The notes under the pieces were generated by a model. The model did not search any database, was not told the DNA's origin, and saw nothing but the letters and a program-made list of their open reading frames with translations. The position numbers and the translations under genes were made by a program. 64,000 nt of DNA from Planococcus citri. Its lineage: Eukaryota; Arthropoda; Insecta; Hemiptera; Pseudococcidae. This document shows positions 36,121 to 48,947 of the stretch, one piece after another; positions within the stretch are counted from its first letter, which is position 1; each line of letters opens with the position of its first letter. Location: the NCBI RefSeq assembly GCF_950023065.1, contig NC_088678.1:83919590-83983589 (forward strand), in the 5' to 3' direction.

Positions 36121-37525
36121 TACATTGGCACTCTCACAGTGTTGCCTACTCTGTGCATCTTACACGCATCTAATTGATGGCGATGTCATTTCTCACCTAA
36201 TATCAGTGCAACCACATTGGAAAAATTTGAGAAACTCACTGAAAAACGTTATCACCAGAGAGCTTAGTTACTGCCCTACATAGTACATAGTACTACATTA
36301 ACACTTACATAAAACAGTTGTTTTTTCAAAAATGGCGCTATCAGTACCACCAATAAAATCACCTCTATTATGACAACATTTCCCTCTTTACATACTACAT
36401 TTGAACTCAAATGCTGACTTGATTCAAAGCTAATTAAATTAACATTAAAACAATGGCTTCACATTTATTCCATTTTCCATTTTTTTGCTTAAATTACTAT
36501 TTTTGTTTAAATTGATAAAAAAAAACAAAACAATTGTTTACAGTTGTAAAACGCAATATTGTACAGTTGGGTAATGGTAACGGTAAAGTAGCAGCAGCAG
36601 CAGTAGTAGTATTTGAGTCCACGGTGTCATCAACTTTATTTAGGTAGGTAGGTGAGTAAGTAGGTTGACGTACATCAGTAATAACTAATTGGTAAGTATT
36701 ATTATTTACATAACAAGAACAAGACATTGGACTAAAATAATAAAAGTACCTATACAAAGAACCATCTGTGGAGGTTTGTGACAATTGTGACTACGCGAGC
36801 TCATACAAGATTATAATGCAAATAATCATCACTCATTCATTTTGATAAGACCTGATTCACAATGTAGTGGTCATTTTTTCATCAGCTAAAAATCCTAAAG
36901 TTCATCATCGCATTCAAGAAGCCAGTATGGGAGAGGGCCGAGGAGTGGGTCAAGAGCACGACCCTGCATGAATTACGTAGATCTCGAGGTTGTTCACATT
37001 CTTATTTGTCTTCTTTCATCAAGTAAAACTCAGCGTAGGAAGGAAAGAGGGGATTCATGACGAAAAATCCAGTAAACTAGGTATAATCTGATGATACCTA
37101 TACTCGGTTAGAAAATGAAAATAAGTGTGATGAAACACCCTACCTAGGTTCAAAACCATAAGTATAAAACATGAAATGCGAATGTTGAAATCTGCTACCT
37201 GCAAGTCCAGATTGCAGATTTGTGAAACGGGTTCCAAATTTCAGGAACTTTCCTAAACTTGCACCGTAGCACGTATAGGAAAATTTAGGTCTTATCGAAA
37301 CAAAAGCTCAAGCGTGAAACTTTGTTCAAATTACGAGTATTACACCATCATCAAACACTCCACCTTTGCTCGAATAAACAGATAAGTACAAAAAAATGAC
37401 CTGAAGCGAAATTATAAAAGGACAAAAATTAGTAAGAATCAAAGAAAAAAAAAATACCTAGGTAAGTGATAATTCAAAGTAAAGATGGAGACCCAACAAA
37501 GCAAAAACAAAACGAGCTGCTATCG
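36121..37525. other. Spacer downstream of SETD3
   Basis: No exon was recognised. It probably holds the SETD3 3' UTR: on the - strand an AATAAA occurs near 36635-36640. An AGC/AGT trinucleotide run lies at about 36590-36612. Confidence 0.4.
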
Positions 37526-40500
37526 CTATTGAATGTGAACTTGATGCAGATCAATTTCGGTGACTTTCAATTTACAATACTCGACTGCTCTGTTTAAAAT
37601 GGTTTTTTCAGTAATTCGATGAGCTATAACCAGTTTATGTATTTTAGACAAATCTTGCCGCAGGAGAAGTTGTTCGTCTTCCTATAAATTAATAAACAAA
37701 CACGTTCGTCGACTTATTATTTCTGAAATTACTTATTCATATTTTTGTACTCGTAGATAAGCTGATGTACAGAGCAGTGATGGAAGGGTCAGGAACAAGG
37801 GGGGAGGGAGAGTGTCAATGAGCAGTTATTCTTCAAGTTAAGAAGAGCGAGAGCAGTAGCCAAGAGCACAGAATAGAAGTCCTCAAAAGTAACGGGAGTG
37901 TTCCCATACCACAACAAAAGTTCTTTCAGCCTAGTGAGAAAAGCACTCGCTGAGAGCAGTGATAAATTTGAAGAAGCAAGAGTGAGAGCGAGGGTGACAG
38001 TATTTTTGATATTTTTTGTATCTTTTGTTTGCTGTTTGGTTACTTCCCTATTATATTTACTGTCCTCGATTATTCACTCTGTTAAGATTGTGATTTTGAA
38101 GTAAGTAGGTATAAATGCGGTAAAAAATTTTTAATGAAAAATTAAATTTGAAGAGGAGATGGGATATGGGAGTGAGAGCAGGATAATTTGAAGAATGAAG
38201 TAAGAGCAAAAGCGCCGAAATACTTGTAGCCTACAACAAGAAAGAATAAAAGAACAAGAATGCTCCTTCAGACAAAGCTTGAAAGAGCCAATGAAGAGAG
38301 GGAACGGGAGGTTTAAGACGCAAAGAGTGGGGTGAGAGTTCTCAGTTCCATGCTCTTCCATCACAGGTATATTCTAGATCTAGGGTGCTCAGGAATATCC
38401 AGCATTTACCAATCACACGCACATCAGCCCACGTTGCCAACCTACATATACAGTGTGCGCAAAAATATCAAGCACCGGGCCACCGGCACCTCAAAAGAAA
38501 ATTTTTTCAGTTTTTTTTTTAAGAATGTGGGGTTGCGACGTGGAATAGATCATGTAGATGCGTGATTGGACTGATATTATCACCAATCAATCATATGTTT
38601 ACTGCTTCTACTGTGCATTGTGATTGTGACCAAAGAAAGGAAAAGCAAAATGATCTGGCCCGAGCAAAGCCAGAGTGAAAACTTCTGAAAATTTACACAT
38701 AGGTGGTTCAAAACATAAAAACCCACGGTTTTTGGTAATTCTTTGATTTTCAACGTTACACAATTTCTTCCCAACTTTTTTCAAGTCACCCAATTTTCCC
38801 CAAAAATTCTCAACTTCTCGCCCAAATTCTTCTGTCGGGGGGGGGGGGGGAGGCATTCCCTGTTTGGCACGCCACTGGAGACTACCTGAACCTACATAAA
38901 TTGCACGGACTCCGGTAATTAGTAAGTACTCTCGTACAAGGGAATCTCTTCAACAACCTCATTCTCACTGCCATTTGAACGAAGCCAAGTTGAATCGTTA
39001 AATGAAAATGGCTCGTACTAAGGTGATTTTTGAATTTTTGAAAATTTAAAAAAGCTGTCTAGCACTATTACGGCGACTTTTCTAATTTTTTGTAAAATTT
39101 GATTTTCACGTGTAACGACCGACCCATGCAATTTGAAAACTACGTACTAGACGTTTCTGGTCAATTTGAAGCCCTTCTGCAGAAATTTTTGGGTAGAAAT
39201 AAACTTCAGCACCATTAACATGGATTGGCACGAGAATTCGCTCGTGTAAGTTTGCATCGTGATTACTGATTAGGTATACCTAAGCATGCCGAATTGCCGA
39301 TATTGTATACGACGATGCTTGAAATTTTAGGTATTATGTTATGTCAACGTATAGCCTAGTAGGTAGTGCTCGTACGATTATCTATAGGTACGTATGTATA
39401 TTATGTACTGGAGTGTGTAGGTGTACATACCTGAATGGTGGTAGGATACGCTTTGAGCAGAATAGATATTCTAGTTTGAATATATAGCAGTACGGCGCTG
39501 TCGAATTGCGCTCCTAATGAACTGACCGGCGCTGACAGCAATACTTGTTCGGCGTCTTCACGATCCAGCCATTCCCGCAACTGATCTATGAAATCCATTA
39601 CGGTTACGGTTACGGTTACAGATTAACGCAAGATGAGAAGAAAGGTACGACGCGAGGGCGACGAGTATTAGAGTAGAGAGAAGGGAGTAAGGGAGTGGGA
39701 CTAACCTTCGTTCATTTTGAAAATCCTGACGAAAGCGAAGACGCTCGAATGAACGGGATCTTGCGGATCGGCTTTGATGAGGTACTCGCCGGACGGTGGT
39801 AATTTGAGCTTTTTCAGCAACGCCAACCGCAACAGGCACGAATCCGAATTGGAAATACCGAATTTCACCTTGACCACGTCGTGGTGATTGTCGGCGTACA
39901 CGAAACCGTTGTGCACCAGGAAATCGGCGTTGGACCGTTGGCCGTAGAAAATGTTTATTTGGTCGCCTTTGCCGAAACTATCGGGCGCAACGCAAACGCA
40001 TCGTTCGCTGTCCACGTTGTACGTGGTCGACGGTTCCGTATCGTCGGCCTTCTGAAACACCATACCACAAACAGACGCGACGGGTTAAACAAGTTGCCCA
40101 CTGCCCACTGCCAGGACAAGCGCCTTCAACGGTCAACGCTCACCTTGTTGTTGGCGTGATTACAGAAATCCCACACCGGAATGACAACGTTGACGGGAAT
40201 TCGATCGGCGCAGGGGATGTAGTTTTGTCTGGTCATCACCGTCGATACTGCCCACCTACGCATAAAATCAAACAAAGCAATCGTAAAGTTTCCGCTCATT
40301 ATCCGCGCCTTCCGCCTTCCGCCTTCCCATCTGCTTAGGTACGAGTAATTTTAATCCCAAATTGAACTACATACGTAAATTCCAAGAGAATGACTCGAGT
40401 GGTAGTGGTAGAAATCCGACGCCGGAAATCTTTTCCACTCCACATCAATTGTAGGCTACTAATTTCTACACCCTTCAAATACGTATGTATCAACTACACT

Positions 40501-43500
40501 CGAATAGGGAGGGAGGGAGGGAGGGAGCGGAGGTGACATTTGTATTTGGTGGAGAGGATTATTGATGAATTAATTTCAGCCAGAATTTGTTACGTCAAAC
40601 TCCGAGTGTTTCCCTTCTCAAGCAGAATAGAATAAATTAAAATTAAATAACTGGAAAATAAAAAAAAAAGCTAAGCTAGCAATTTTGCCAAAAAAAATGA
40701 CATGAAACGACTTTAATGACATAGGTAGATGGTAAACAGGACTTTTTATGGCAGTTCAGGCAGAAAAAAGCAATAGTTACGTAGGGCTTTTTTGACAGGA
40801 ATTAGGGGAAACTTTTTGACATTTTTGGCAAAAAATGGAACCTTTTTAGGAAATTTTGCAAAAACAGGGCTTTATTTAGACAGCCGAGGCAAAAATTAAT
40901 ACATACTGTTTGGATATTCAGGCAAAAAAACTAGGAATCTCTCGACCATTTTGGAAAAAAATTAAGGACTTTTTGATAATTTTAGCGTACTCGCGACTTT
41001 TTTCGCATTTCTGACAAAAAACAGATTTTTTTGCACAGGAAAAAAATTACGAAAAAACAAAAAAATTCAATTGAAATTCGATAAGATTCGATCAAGACTT
41101 GGACAATTTTAGAAAAAAGTAATACCCACATTTTTGTATTTTTTTTCTTTCTCCAAAAAAGTGAAAATATTATCATGTTTTTAGTCAACTTTTGGCAAAA
41201 CAGCGAGACTTTTGATTCAACTTTTGTGGAAAAAAGTCAAAATTTTAGGGATTTTCTGTAGAGAAAAAAAAATTTAGTAAGTAAAAAAAAGAAATTTTAA
41301 GAAAATTTCGACAAATATAGATACGTTTTGCTACGTTTGGCTGAACTGAAGACTATGACGATTTTAGCCAAATGCAAAGGTTTGTTTAGAAATTTAAACA
41401 GCTGTTTAGCACTATTCGTAAAAAGTGAGAATATTTTCAATTTTTTGTCCATAGTAAAAAAAGTGATACTTTTCCACAATTTTTCATTAAAAAAACGGGA
41501 CTCTCAGACAAGTTTCAGCAGAAGTGAAAATTATCGCCATTTTTTTACCAAAAAAAGACAATTTTCAGCAATTTTTGGCAAGAAACGAGAATTTTGGCAA
41601 AATTGACAAAAAGCGAGACTTGTAATTTTCGGAAAAAAGCAATTCCTGGATAATATCATATCGCTGAAAAGGCGGTATAGTAAGTTGGAAAAGAATAAAA
41701 TAGACGGGTATTATTTCGCAAATTATTCAGTTGTTGATACTACATTTCAACATTTGTTCTTTTGTTCTTCAAGAAGTAGGGCCAAAGTTCAGAAGAATCA
41801 AATTTTTGAAAATTCTCAAAAAAATTAACTTTGATCAAAATTTTGAAAAAGTAACCATAAGTTGTTTTTGAAAACTTAAGTAAGTTGGTAACTTGGTAGG
41901 GGCTCTGCTTTTGTTAGTAAGTTTTAATGATTTCGATAATCTACTTTTTACCCGTTATTATGCCATTTTAATTTCTAAACGCATTTTAACGATATTTTTT
42001 GTAGTCGTAAGTAACTTTATTTGCGATACGCTAAATATTAATTTTTGATTATTTTCATTTTTAACGACATAATGTATTTTTTTTTACAAGTTTTTAATAC
42101 GTAACATTTTGAAACATTTTCACGATGTTTTGTGCCTTTTTTCAACTGAATTTCACTAAATTTTACCATAAAATAGCATGTACCTATGTTTTTTTTTTCA
42201 TTTTTTTTTTTATTTCTGATAATTTGAAAAAATTACTTTTATGTACATATTTTTCAACATGGTATTATTATATGTACAATGACGTTTTATGCATTTTCGA
42301 GAATTTGAAAAAGTTTCAATTTACTAATATTTTATCCGTAAATTCGCGATTCTACGATTTTATAACGATTTTATATTTTACTTATTTTTTTACCAAAGGA
42401 AGGAGAAAACATGACTCGTAATTTTGATAGACTGGCGCTTGTTTATATAGTACTACAGTAGAAAAGAAATACGAGATAGTACATTACATACATGTACCAT
42501 CGTACTATCCTATGTTTAGAGAGCTACTAATGAAATAGATACACTAACAAAACTTGTAGAAAACAGGTATGCGATCTGCGGTGTAGATTCGACGCACGAA
42601 AGTACATACTTAGTATTTAATTTTCAACACTGATATAAAAGCAAGTACGAAACAAAAAAAAGACAAAAAAACAAAAAAAAAAATTGTGCCGAAACCCGGG
42701 ATCGAACCAGGGACCTTTAGATCTTCAGTCTAACGCTCTCCCAACTGAGCTATTTCGGCCGGGAATGACACTGCTCGTTATTTCAACATTCAAGTACTTA
42801 GCTCACCTACGGATACGTCACATCGTTGAGACATTGTCCTTCCTTTATTCGCCTTCCGCCTGGCGCCTGGTCGTGATAATTGAAAATTCGATTTTAATCG
42901 CGAATCTCGAATCACTTCATTTTGCGATTCCAATCGCACATTTTTTTAATAACCAACGAAAGCGCGATCTCGAATCGCGAATCATTTGAAAATACGACTC
43001 TATGCGGTATTTCACATGGCAAAAACTAAAAAACCAAATGTCAAGTGGCACAGTTCGTTGAATGCTGAATCTGGTCGACCTTTTGGGCCTAGTTTTGTTT
43101 GAAAGAACGAAAAAAGGCCGATTCGAGTACATATTTAAACCTGCTAGAAATACCCTCCGATGAATTTCAATCGCTAACAATGTTACATTTTTAAGGAAGC
43201 GTTATAAGAATGGGGAAAAAGAAAAGATTCGACTGTACCTGTATTGTTCGAAGGTGAAAACATCTCTCAAAATGTTGCTCGCTTCGTCCGTATTTTTCTG
43301 TAAGAAAAACAACACGCGATAGAAAATTCCTATAAATATCAAATTTACATACGCGATATATCATGAAAGAATGTAGTGTCGTATTTTATTTTTCGTTTTC
43401 AAATTCAAGACCGAGAATAGCTTAGCTTCATCGTGAAATCTGCGTCTATTTACGTCAGTACGAATTATACATATTATATAGCTACACATGAATTCGATCG

Positions 43501-45352
43501 AAGCCTCGCAGAATCATTAGGTAGGTAATAGGTATACCTAATGGCTAATACCTAAGTACGGTATCCAGTATCCACCTTACATTATAAGTATTACATATGT
43601 ATGTACATAGCCGTCGTCGTAAGAATGAGAAAAGACTGGATTAACAACTCGTATCTAGATCATTGGAATTCATTCGCATAACAATCAAGTTTGTCTTCAC
43701 ATTCGATCAGACACTCTGATTTACGATTTCTAATACCCGAACACAACAACACGCTTACGAAACCCAAATCTGACACTGATTGAACGGATTTTCGAGTTTT
43801 TAAAATTTTGCGATTCCAATTCGGTATCGTAATTGATAGAAAATTAATAGGTAATAATAATCATTATTACAGGTACGAGTAGGCATTTGAATTTGAAAAG
43901 AGAAAAGCGAGCGGAGCGTAACATCGTTCAACTCGAAAAATGACTTACATGCGATAATGAGATAATGTACCACTCGTAATGCGTGGACGGTGGACATGAC
44001 ACAAAAACTTTGAACAAGTTACAAACCTGAAATATGCTCCAAAAGTACGCGTATTGTCTGGTTATATTTTTGAACATTTTCAACGAATATTCTGAAAAAT
44101 ACGAATAGGTCGTTCGCGATGAAATCGAGCTTTAAAAACGAACGAAGAAATTCGATCTCGCGCTAAAAGTACACGAATCAACGAGTAGATATCATTACTA
44201 TTACCTAAAGCCGGAGAACCTTTGAGTTGGTTTAAATCGTCGAGCGAAAAGTAAACGCACGTCGTGTACGAGTTTGGTAATGCGTTGAAATACGGCAGCC
44301 AAAATGAGGGCTCGCTAGACTTGAACCTTTCCACCAAAATGAAAATAGCCAGAGCAACGTTGGGCAATTGTTGCAGTACGACGTCTTCGTTGTATAAGGT
44401 TTCTGCAAAAATCGCAGTTGTTCGTTAACACCAATAAATAAGTATTCGACGTAGGTATACAGTGAGATAATAAAGATGACTACGAATCCCGTAATCACGA
44501 TTCAAAGTACGAGTAAGCGTATTTGAAATATGAGAGGCAAAATCAAGCTCCGTTCGTCGAATAATTTGTACAAATTTAGGTGTTTTCAAAACACAACCGC
44601 ACCAACTGGGTTGAAAATGCAGTTCGATATGATAACGGGCCATTCCGTTATCCGTTCAGGCGTTCACTCTTACTCGTAATACATTTATAAAGTTGATTAC
44701 CCATTGGCGATCCTTTAATACTGTCTACGGTTATCATCAGCTTCTTAGGTACGGACACGACAACGTTACCCTCGGCAATGTCGCTGGTCGCTTGCAGTCC
44801 GAAATCGTAACCGTCGAATTCCGCTATTTCTACGTTGTTCATTTCAACCGCGTTTTCTTTGGCCCAGTTTTCCAATTCACGAATCGTTTCGGAGGTTCGA
44901 TTCGGTAACGGCACTTTCAATTCTAAGCCCGGTACAGAGAACGAGTGGTATTAGGTGTAACCTATACTCGGAATAATTCTACGCGTGTCGCGTTCAGACA
45001 TAAAGCTTTACGAACCAGATTCCAGCGATAATAACTGAGTTACGATATCGTTTATATGCTTATGATTATCCCATAATGCGGACACGGTTATCTTCTGAGG
45101 AAAAGAACTAGCATCTGAAATGAAAATTTCACAACCTAAGCTAAAAGCGAAAGTACATAGATACAGGTAGTATATAATGGAGTGCGATGTCCGCGATAGT
45201 TCGCAATTCGCCTTACGCATAAATAACGAGCTTATTAGATTGCTGCGTTTGATGTGTTTCTGTCTGGGTAGTTTGATCTGCATTTTGGCTTCCTTCGAAG
45301 CGTTTTCGTGATTCGATTTCGACTTCTTACCCCGACGGCTCATTTTCACCAT
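37526..45352 (-). CDS. SETD3: Actin-histidine N-methyltransferase SETD3
   Basis: SETD3 methylates a specific histidine of actin using S-adenosylmethionine. Ten exons join in phase to 515 codons plus stop: 45352-45217, 45114-45016, 44922-44701, 44402-44205, 44091-44027, 43297-43239, 40255-40144, 40051-39706, 39585-39431 and 37681-37526. The split SET domain is recognisable by family blocks: GYDFGLQATSDIAEGNVVVSV, FKNITRQYAYFW, RWAVSTVMTRQNYIP, VWDFCNHANN and INIFYGQRSNADFLVHNGF, the last with the catalytic-region Tyr (FYG) and Arg (GxRSNA). The C-terminal Rubisco-LSMT-like substrate-binding part follows (YIQTRISILLKAYPTTIQ, then EDEQLLLRQDLSKIHKLVIA). The basic N-terminus is typical. The Met at 45343 is an alternative start three codons in. 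The tail after the last conserved helix is short compared with vertebrate SETD3. Divergent with RNF141. Confidence 0.93.
37682..39430 (-). other. SETD3 intron 9 with repeat debris
   Basis: The intron spans 1.75 kb. At 38640-38870 it has a fragment of a dispersed repeat ending in a run of about 14 G. A possible element at 37770-38368 has weakly matching ends and is discussed under rejected items. Confidence 0.6.
40680..41650. repeat. Degenerate AT-rich array in SETD3 intron 6
   Basis: Loose units around AGCAATTTTGGCAAAAAA and GAGACTTTT, resembling the array at 9.35-10.56 kb in inverted orientation. No coding content. Confidence 0.5.
42687..42759 (-). tRNA. tRNA-Phe (GAA anticodon)
   Basis: A complete 73-nt cloverleaf on the - strand: seven-base acceptor stem GCCGAAA/TTTCGGC with discriminator A, D arm with GCTC/GAGC, five-base anticodon stem TTAGA/TCTAA around CTGAAGA (anticodon GAA, phenylalanine), five-base variable loop, and T arm CCTGG-TTCGATC-CCGGG. 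There is no intron and no encoded CCA, as expected for a nuclear gene. A long T run follows directly, a good RNA polymerase III stop. It lies inside SETD3 intron 6 on the same strand as the host gene. Confidence 0.97.
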
Positions 45353-46799
45353 CAAATGAAACGAAGCAGCTGCAGCGTACTATTCATTCACCAACCAACT
45401 TGTTCTATTTTCAGAATCGCGTCGCGTACCGGCGGCGTTGTTCTTATTTTACATGACACTAAAACATGTACATTCGAATACCTTCAGTTTCGATCATTTT
45501 TTTCTTTATAAAGAAAAACAAAAGGAATCAATCGAGGCTCGTCTGAAACCATATCGTATCTACCTACCATTCATTAGACGAGAAAATCCAGCAAAAGAAA
45601 AAACCATACCAGGAATTTGGCAGCATTTCAAATGATACTTATAAGGCTAGTTGATGAGATGAGTAAGTGATTAGGTATCACCACAGGCACAGACACGACT
45701 GCACCACCGACTTATATTACGATCAAATACGAGCACGATTAACGACAAATGATCGTAAAACTTTTAAACGAAACGATTACAGTTACCTAGTTAAATTAAA
45801 TTAGATAAATGAATCTCAACGTTACGAATAATTACGAAAAATTCATTGTATCTGTGATCAAGCGAGTTCTCAACTCCGTCTCCCGTCTCCGTCGCCTTTC
45901 TGTCTGTTATCACATCGTTTCGTTTCTTATCACTAACGTCAACAAAATTCGATCATTCCGTTTATCCGTTCGAACTATGTTCGAACTTCGATTCCATTCA
46001 AAACATTCGCGCATTCGAATTTTAATACTTTAAAACGCGGAGTGCTGAAAAAAGTATTATTATTAATTAAGTATTAAATGCTGGAACGTAATTCGGTGTT
46101 CCTTGCGCTGTTTGATTTATTACTTGGGTAAAACTAACTCGACCAAATTCTGGAATTCGAGTACCTACCTACCGACGTCAACGTCGTCGTGTTCGCTATT
46201 AGCAGACGTGGTGAGCTGTCTGTGTTTCAGACGTTTCAGTTTTCCTTTTCGCCTCTCTTTTCATATTTCAACAGTCTTATGCCAGAATTTCGATACACGA
46301 GTGTAAGCCGAGTACAGTAAGAACATCTTCAGTGGATAGAATTTTTCGAAACATCCGCTGTGTGATGCGTGATGCTGGTATGACGATGAGGTAGTTGTTA
46401 ATTACGTTAGTATAATTATATTTACCTGTTACAGTGCCAGTAATCGCAATTTTTCACGTTTCTTTCGCTTCAGTAGACCGCCTTGGGATGTGAAATGAAA
46501 TATTTACAATCGTTGCGCCGTCATTTCTGAAATTAGTCGTCGATGAATACGCGCGTACAGCACTGCTGATATTGTACATCTTCGAGACGATTTTCAGGAA
46601 TTTTTGAAATTGAAACGCGTAATCGGAAATAAAACTTTATTTACGACTGACGTATGTACTGTACTTATTTATCGATGTAGCATGTAGCTCCTAACGACGC
46701 TCATCTTCTAGTTGTTGAAATCGACAAATTGTTTGTGTACAGAGTACAGACTTCAAATACATATCTACAGAGACAGAGTAGACAGAGATACGTAGTAGA
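45353..46799. promoter_or_regulatory. Divergent interval between SETD3 and RNF141
   Basis: The two start codons are about 1.45 kb apart and point away from each other, so promoters for both genes should lie here. No TATA box is obvious. No coding exon was seen. Confidence 0.4.
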
Positions 46800-47776
46800 A
46801 TGGGCCAAGTTGAGAGTTTCAGCTCGTTTCCCGACGCCGTGGACTCGTTTCAAGACACAATAATTCGTCAAGCTAAAAGTCTTTCCGAGATATCTTCACT
46901 CACTTACGATCAGTTCAACGAACATTTGAAAGAACTCAATGCGCTGTAAGTACAGAGAGTAGTTTGCCTTTCGCTTCGTTTAGTCCGAGGTGTTGATGAA
47001 AACTATTTCCCCACCCATATCGTTAATTATGCGAATACCCGAATGTATATATATATTTTTAGATCCCTACGATGCATGGATTCGGATGGTAAACAGTTAC
47101 TATTCGCCGTCAAGATGGGATCAGATTCGTCTGTTTTGTGGAAAGCTACGGTGCGAATCGCGTGCGTCAAGTACGACCCTAAAAGTAAAGAAACGCAATG
47201 CTGTAGACTGCTCAATCTTGGCGAGTTTTTGAAAGTAAGTTACTCGTATACAACGTACACGTCCATCCCTGAAATCGTTTACTCGCTAACTTAACTCGCC
47301 TCTCGAATCGATTGCCGACAGATTTTCAAAACAATCAAAAACGAAGTCGTGACCGCGCAGCAAATTGACGTTACCAATGTACGCGCGGATTGCTTGATGC
47401 AAAGGGTTACCTCCGTTGTTACGAATAATAATGAAAACTCGTACGAACCATCCACCGAATGCTGCATTTGCTTGGAACGCAAACAAGAAATCACTTTACC
47501 TTGCGCTCACAGTTACTGCCAACCGTGCATTAATATGTGGTAAATACTAAATAATTTATCTACGCGTTATTTTCAAAACACTCGGCACTCTTGCGATAAA
47601 AAAAAAATACTTATTCCATTTTCAGGAATGTTAATAACAACACGTGTCCCGTTTGCCGCGAGGTACTTACCAACAGTAACGAAGAATGGATATTGTTCGA
47701 CGCGCCTAATTCGGCCGAAATTAACGAACATATCGCGCATTCTTTGATAAATATTGTCGCAGATTCCGCCGATTGA
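46800..47776 (+). CDS. RNF141: RING finger protein 141-like
   Basis: Four exons (46800-46945, 47063-47234, 47322-47539, 47626-47776) give 228 residues, close to the vertebrate length of about 230. The start MGQ is a likely N-myristoylation signal, as in the family. The middle block KMGSDSSVLWKATVRIACVK matches the conserved RNF141 core. A C3HC4 RING follows (CCICLERK, PCAHSYCQPC, then CPVC), split by the last intron, and the protein ends with EEWILFDAP, also typical. A RING of this kind implies E3 ubiquitin ligase activity; the substrate is unknown. All splice sites are GT-AG. Confidence 0.93.
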
Positions 47777-48282
47777 GTAGAACAACGAAATGCAGATCTT
47801 ACATTGAACCGTTAAAATCGTTCCTCCGGTATCTTTACGACAACACGCCTATTATTCATATTATGTAATTTGTAATTTGTGTTCCAAAAGCAGATTTCGG
47901 TACTTGGAGTACGTTCTAATTTGAAATTTTCAATTTCATTCGCGACTCGCTGCTGCGCGTTTCTACGTGTACAATGTACATTACATACGTATTATTGCGT
48001 TGTACACTTTTTTCTGTACTTCTTTGCATCCTTCTAAAGAATTGTCGAGTAAGTTCTCAATGCGAATAAATTTTGAAAATTCAACTCGAAATTATCGAAC
48101 GAAAAGGGAACGTCACCTTTGTGGCGATTCCCAGCGCGGAAGATTTACGGGGAAAAGTGATCGAGCCACTCTTTCGTCAGCGAGGGATTTTCTCTAATGG
48201 GAAATCTCTTTTGAACAAGTTACTGAAGTTTCTTAAATACATATATAAGTAATAATTGTAAAATTTTGTTACCGTAACAACA

Positions 48283-48300
48283 AATAAATACACGTTTATT
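48283..48300. terminator. Opposed poly(A) signals of RNF141 and eIF4E
   Basis: AATAAA on the + strand at 48283-48288 suits RNF141 (about 500 bp after its stop). AATAAA on the - strand at 48295-48300 suits eIF4E (about 650 bp after its stop). If both are used, the two transcripts meet tail to tail and may overlap by the usual 10-30 bases to the cleavage site. Confidence 0.5.
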
Positions 48301-48947
48301 GTTGAGAATGAGTTTCTTCGCCTTTCGGTGCAATGCCACTTCTATCGCAGTTTCGAATACCTATTTATGTAGATTACTCTCTTTTGCTAACATCGAATTC
48401 GTCGTAATGCCCCGTATATGTGATGAGATGAAGGTAACGGAATACATAATATAACACGCGATGATGGCAACATTGACGAATGACGAACCTTTCATCACGT
48501 ACAATTGCATCGAATTGAATGCAAACTTCGTACGTTTGAAAGAATACTCGTAGCTCGTACCATTTTTCGAATATTCGTCTTAAACCTACGCAAGTACATA
48601 CGCGTACTATATACTTGGAATACTCAAAAGAAACGTAAAACCGGAGGAAAAATAAGTTTCATCACAGGCTATCTCTTACAAAACACTCGTGTATACATAA
48701 TGTGCAAACGAAAAACAAAATAAAAAAATCTTCTAGCGATCATTACGAAAGGAAAGAAGCACCGCGACTTAATAAACTTAGAACGAAATAAAAAAATGAA
48801 ATGAAAAAAAAAACATGAAAAAACACTCGAAAAGTACCGTGGTATCAATTGCAACGACTTCGGTTTGGGATAATTATAACAAAAAACAGTCTTCTAGAGG
48901 TACAAAAAGATTGAGGAAAACGACGAACAGTTGATTTGTTTGCCTCT

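Noticed and set aside
37770..38368. Possible hAT-like element with CAGTGATGGAAG near one end and its near complement at the other
   Set aside because: The ends match over only about a dozen bases and no shared 8-bp flank was found.
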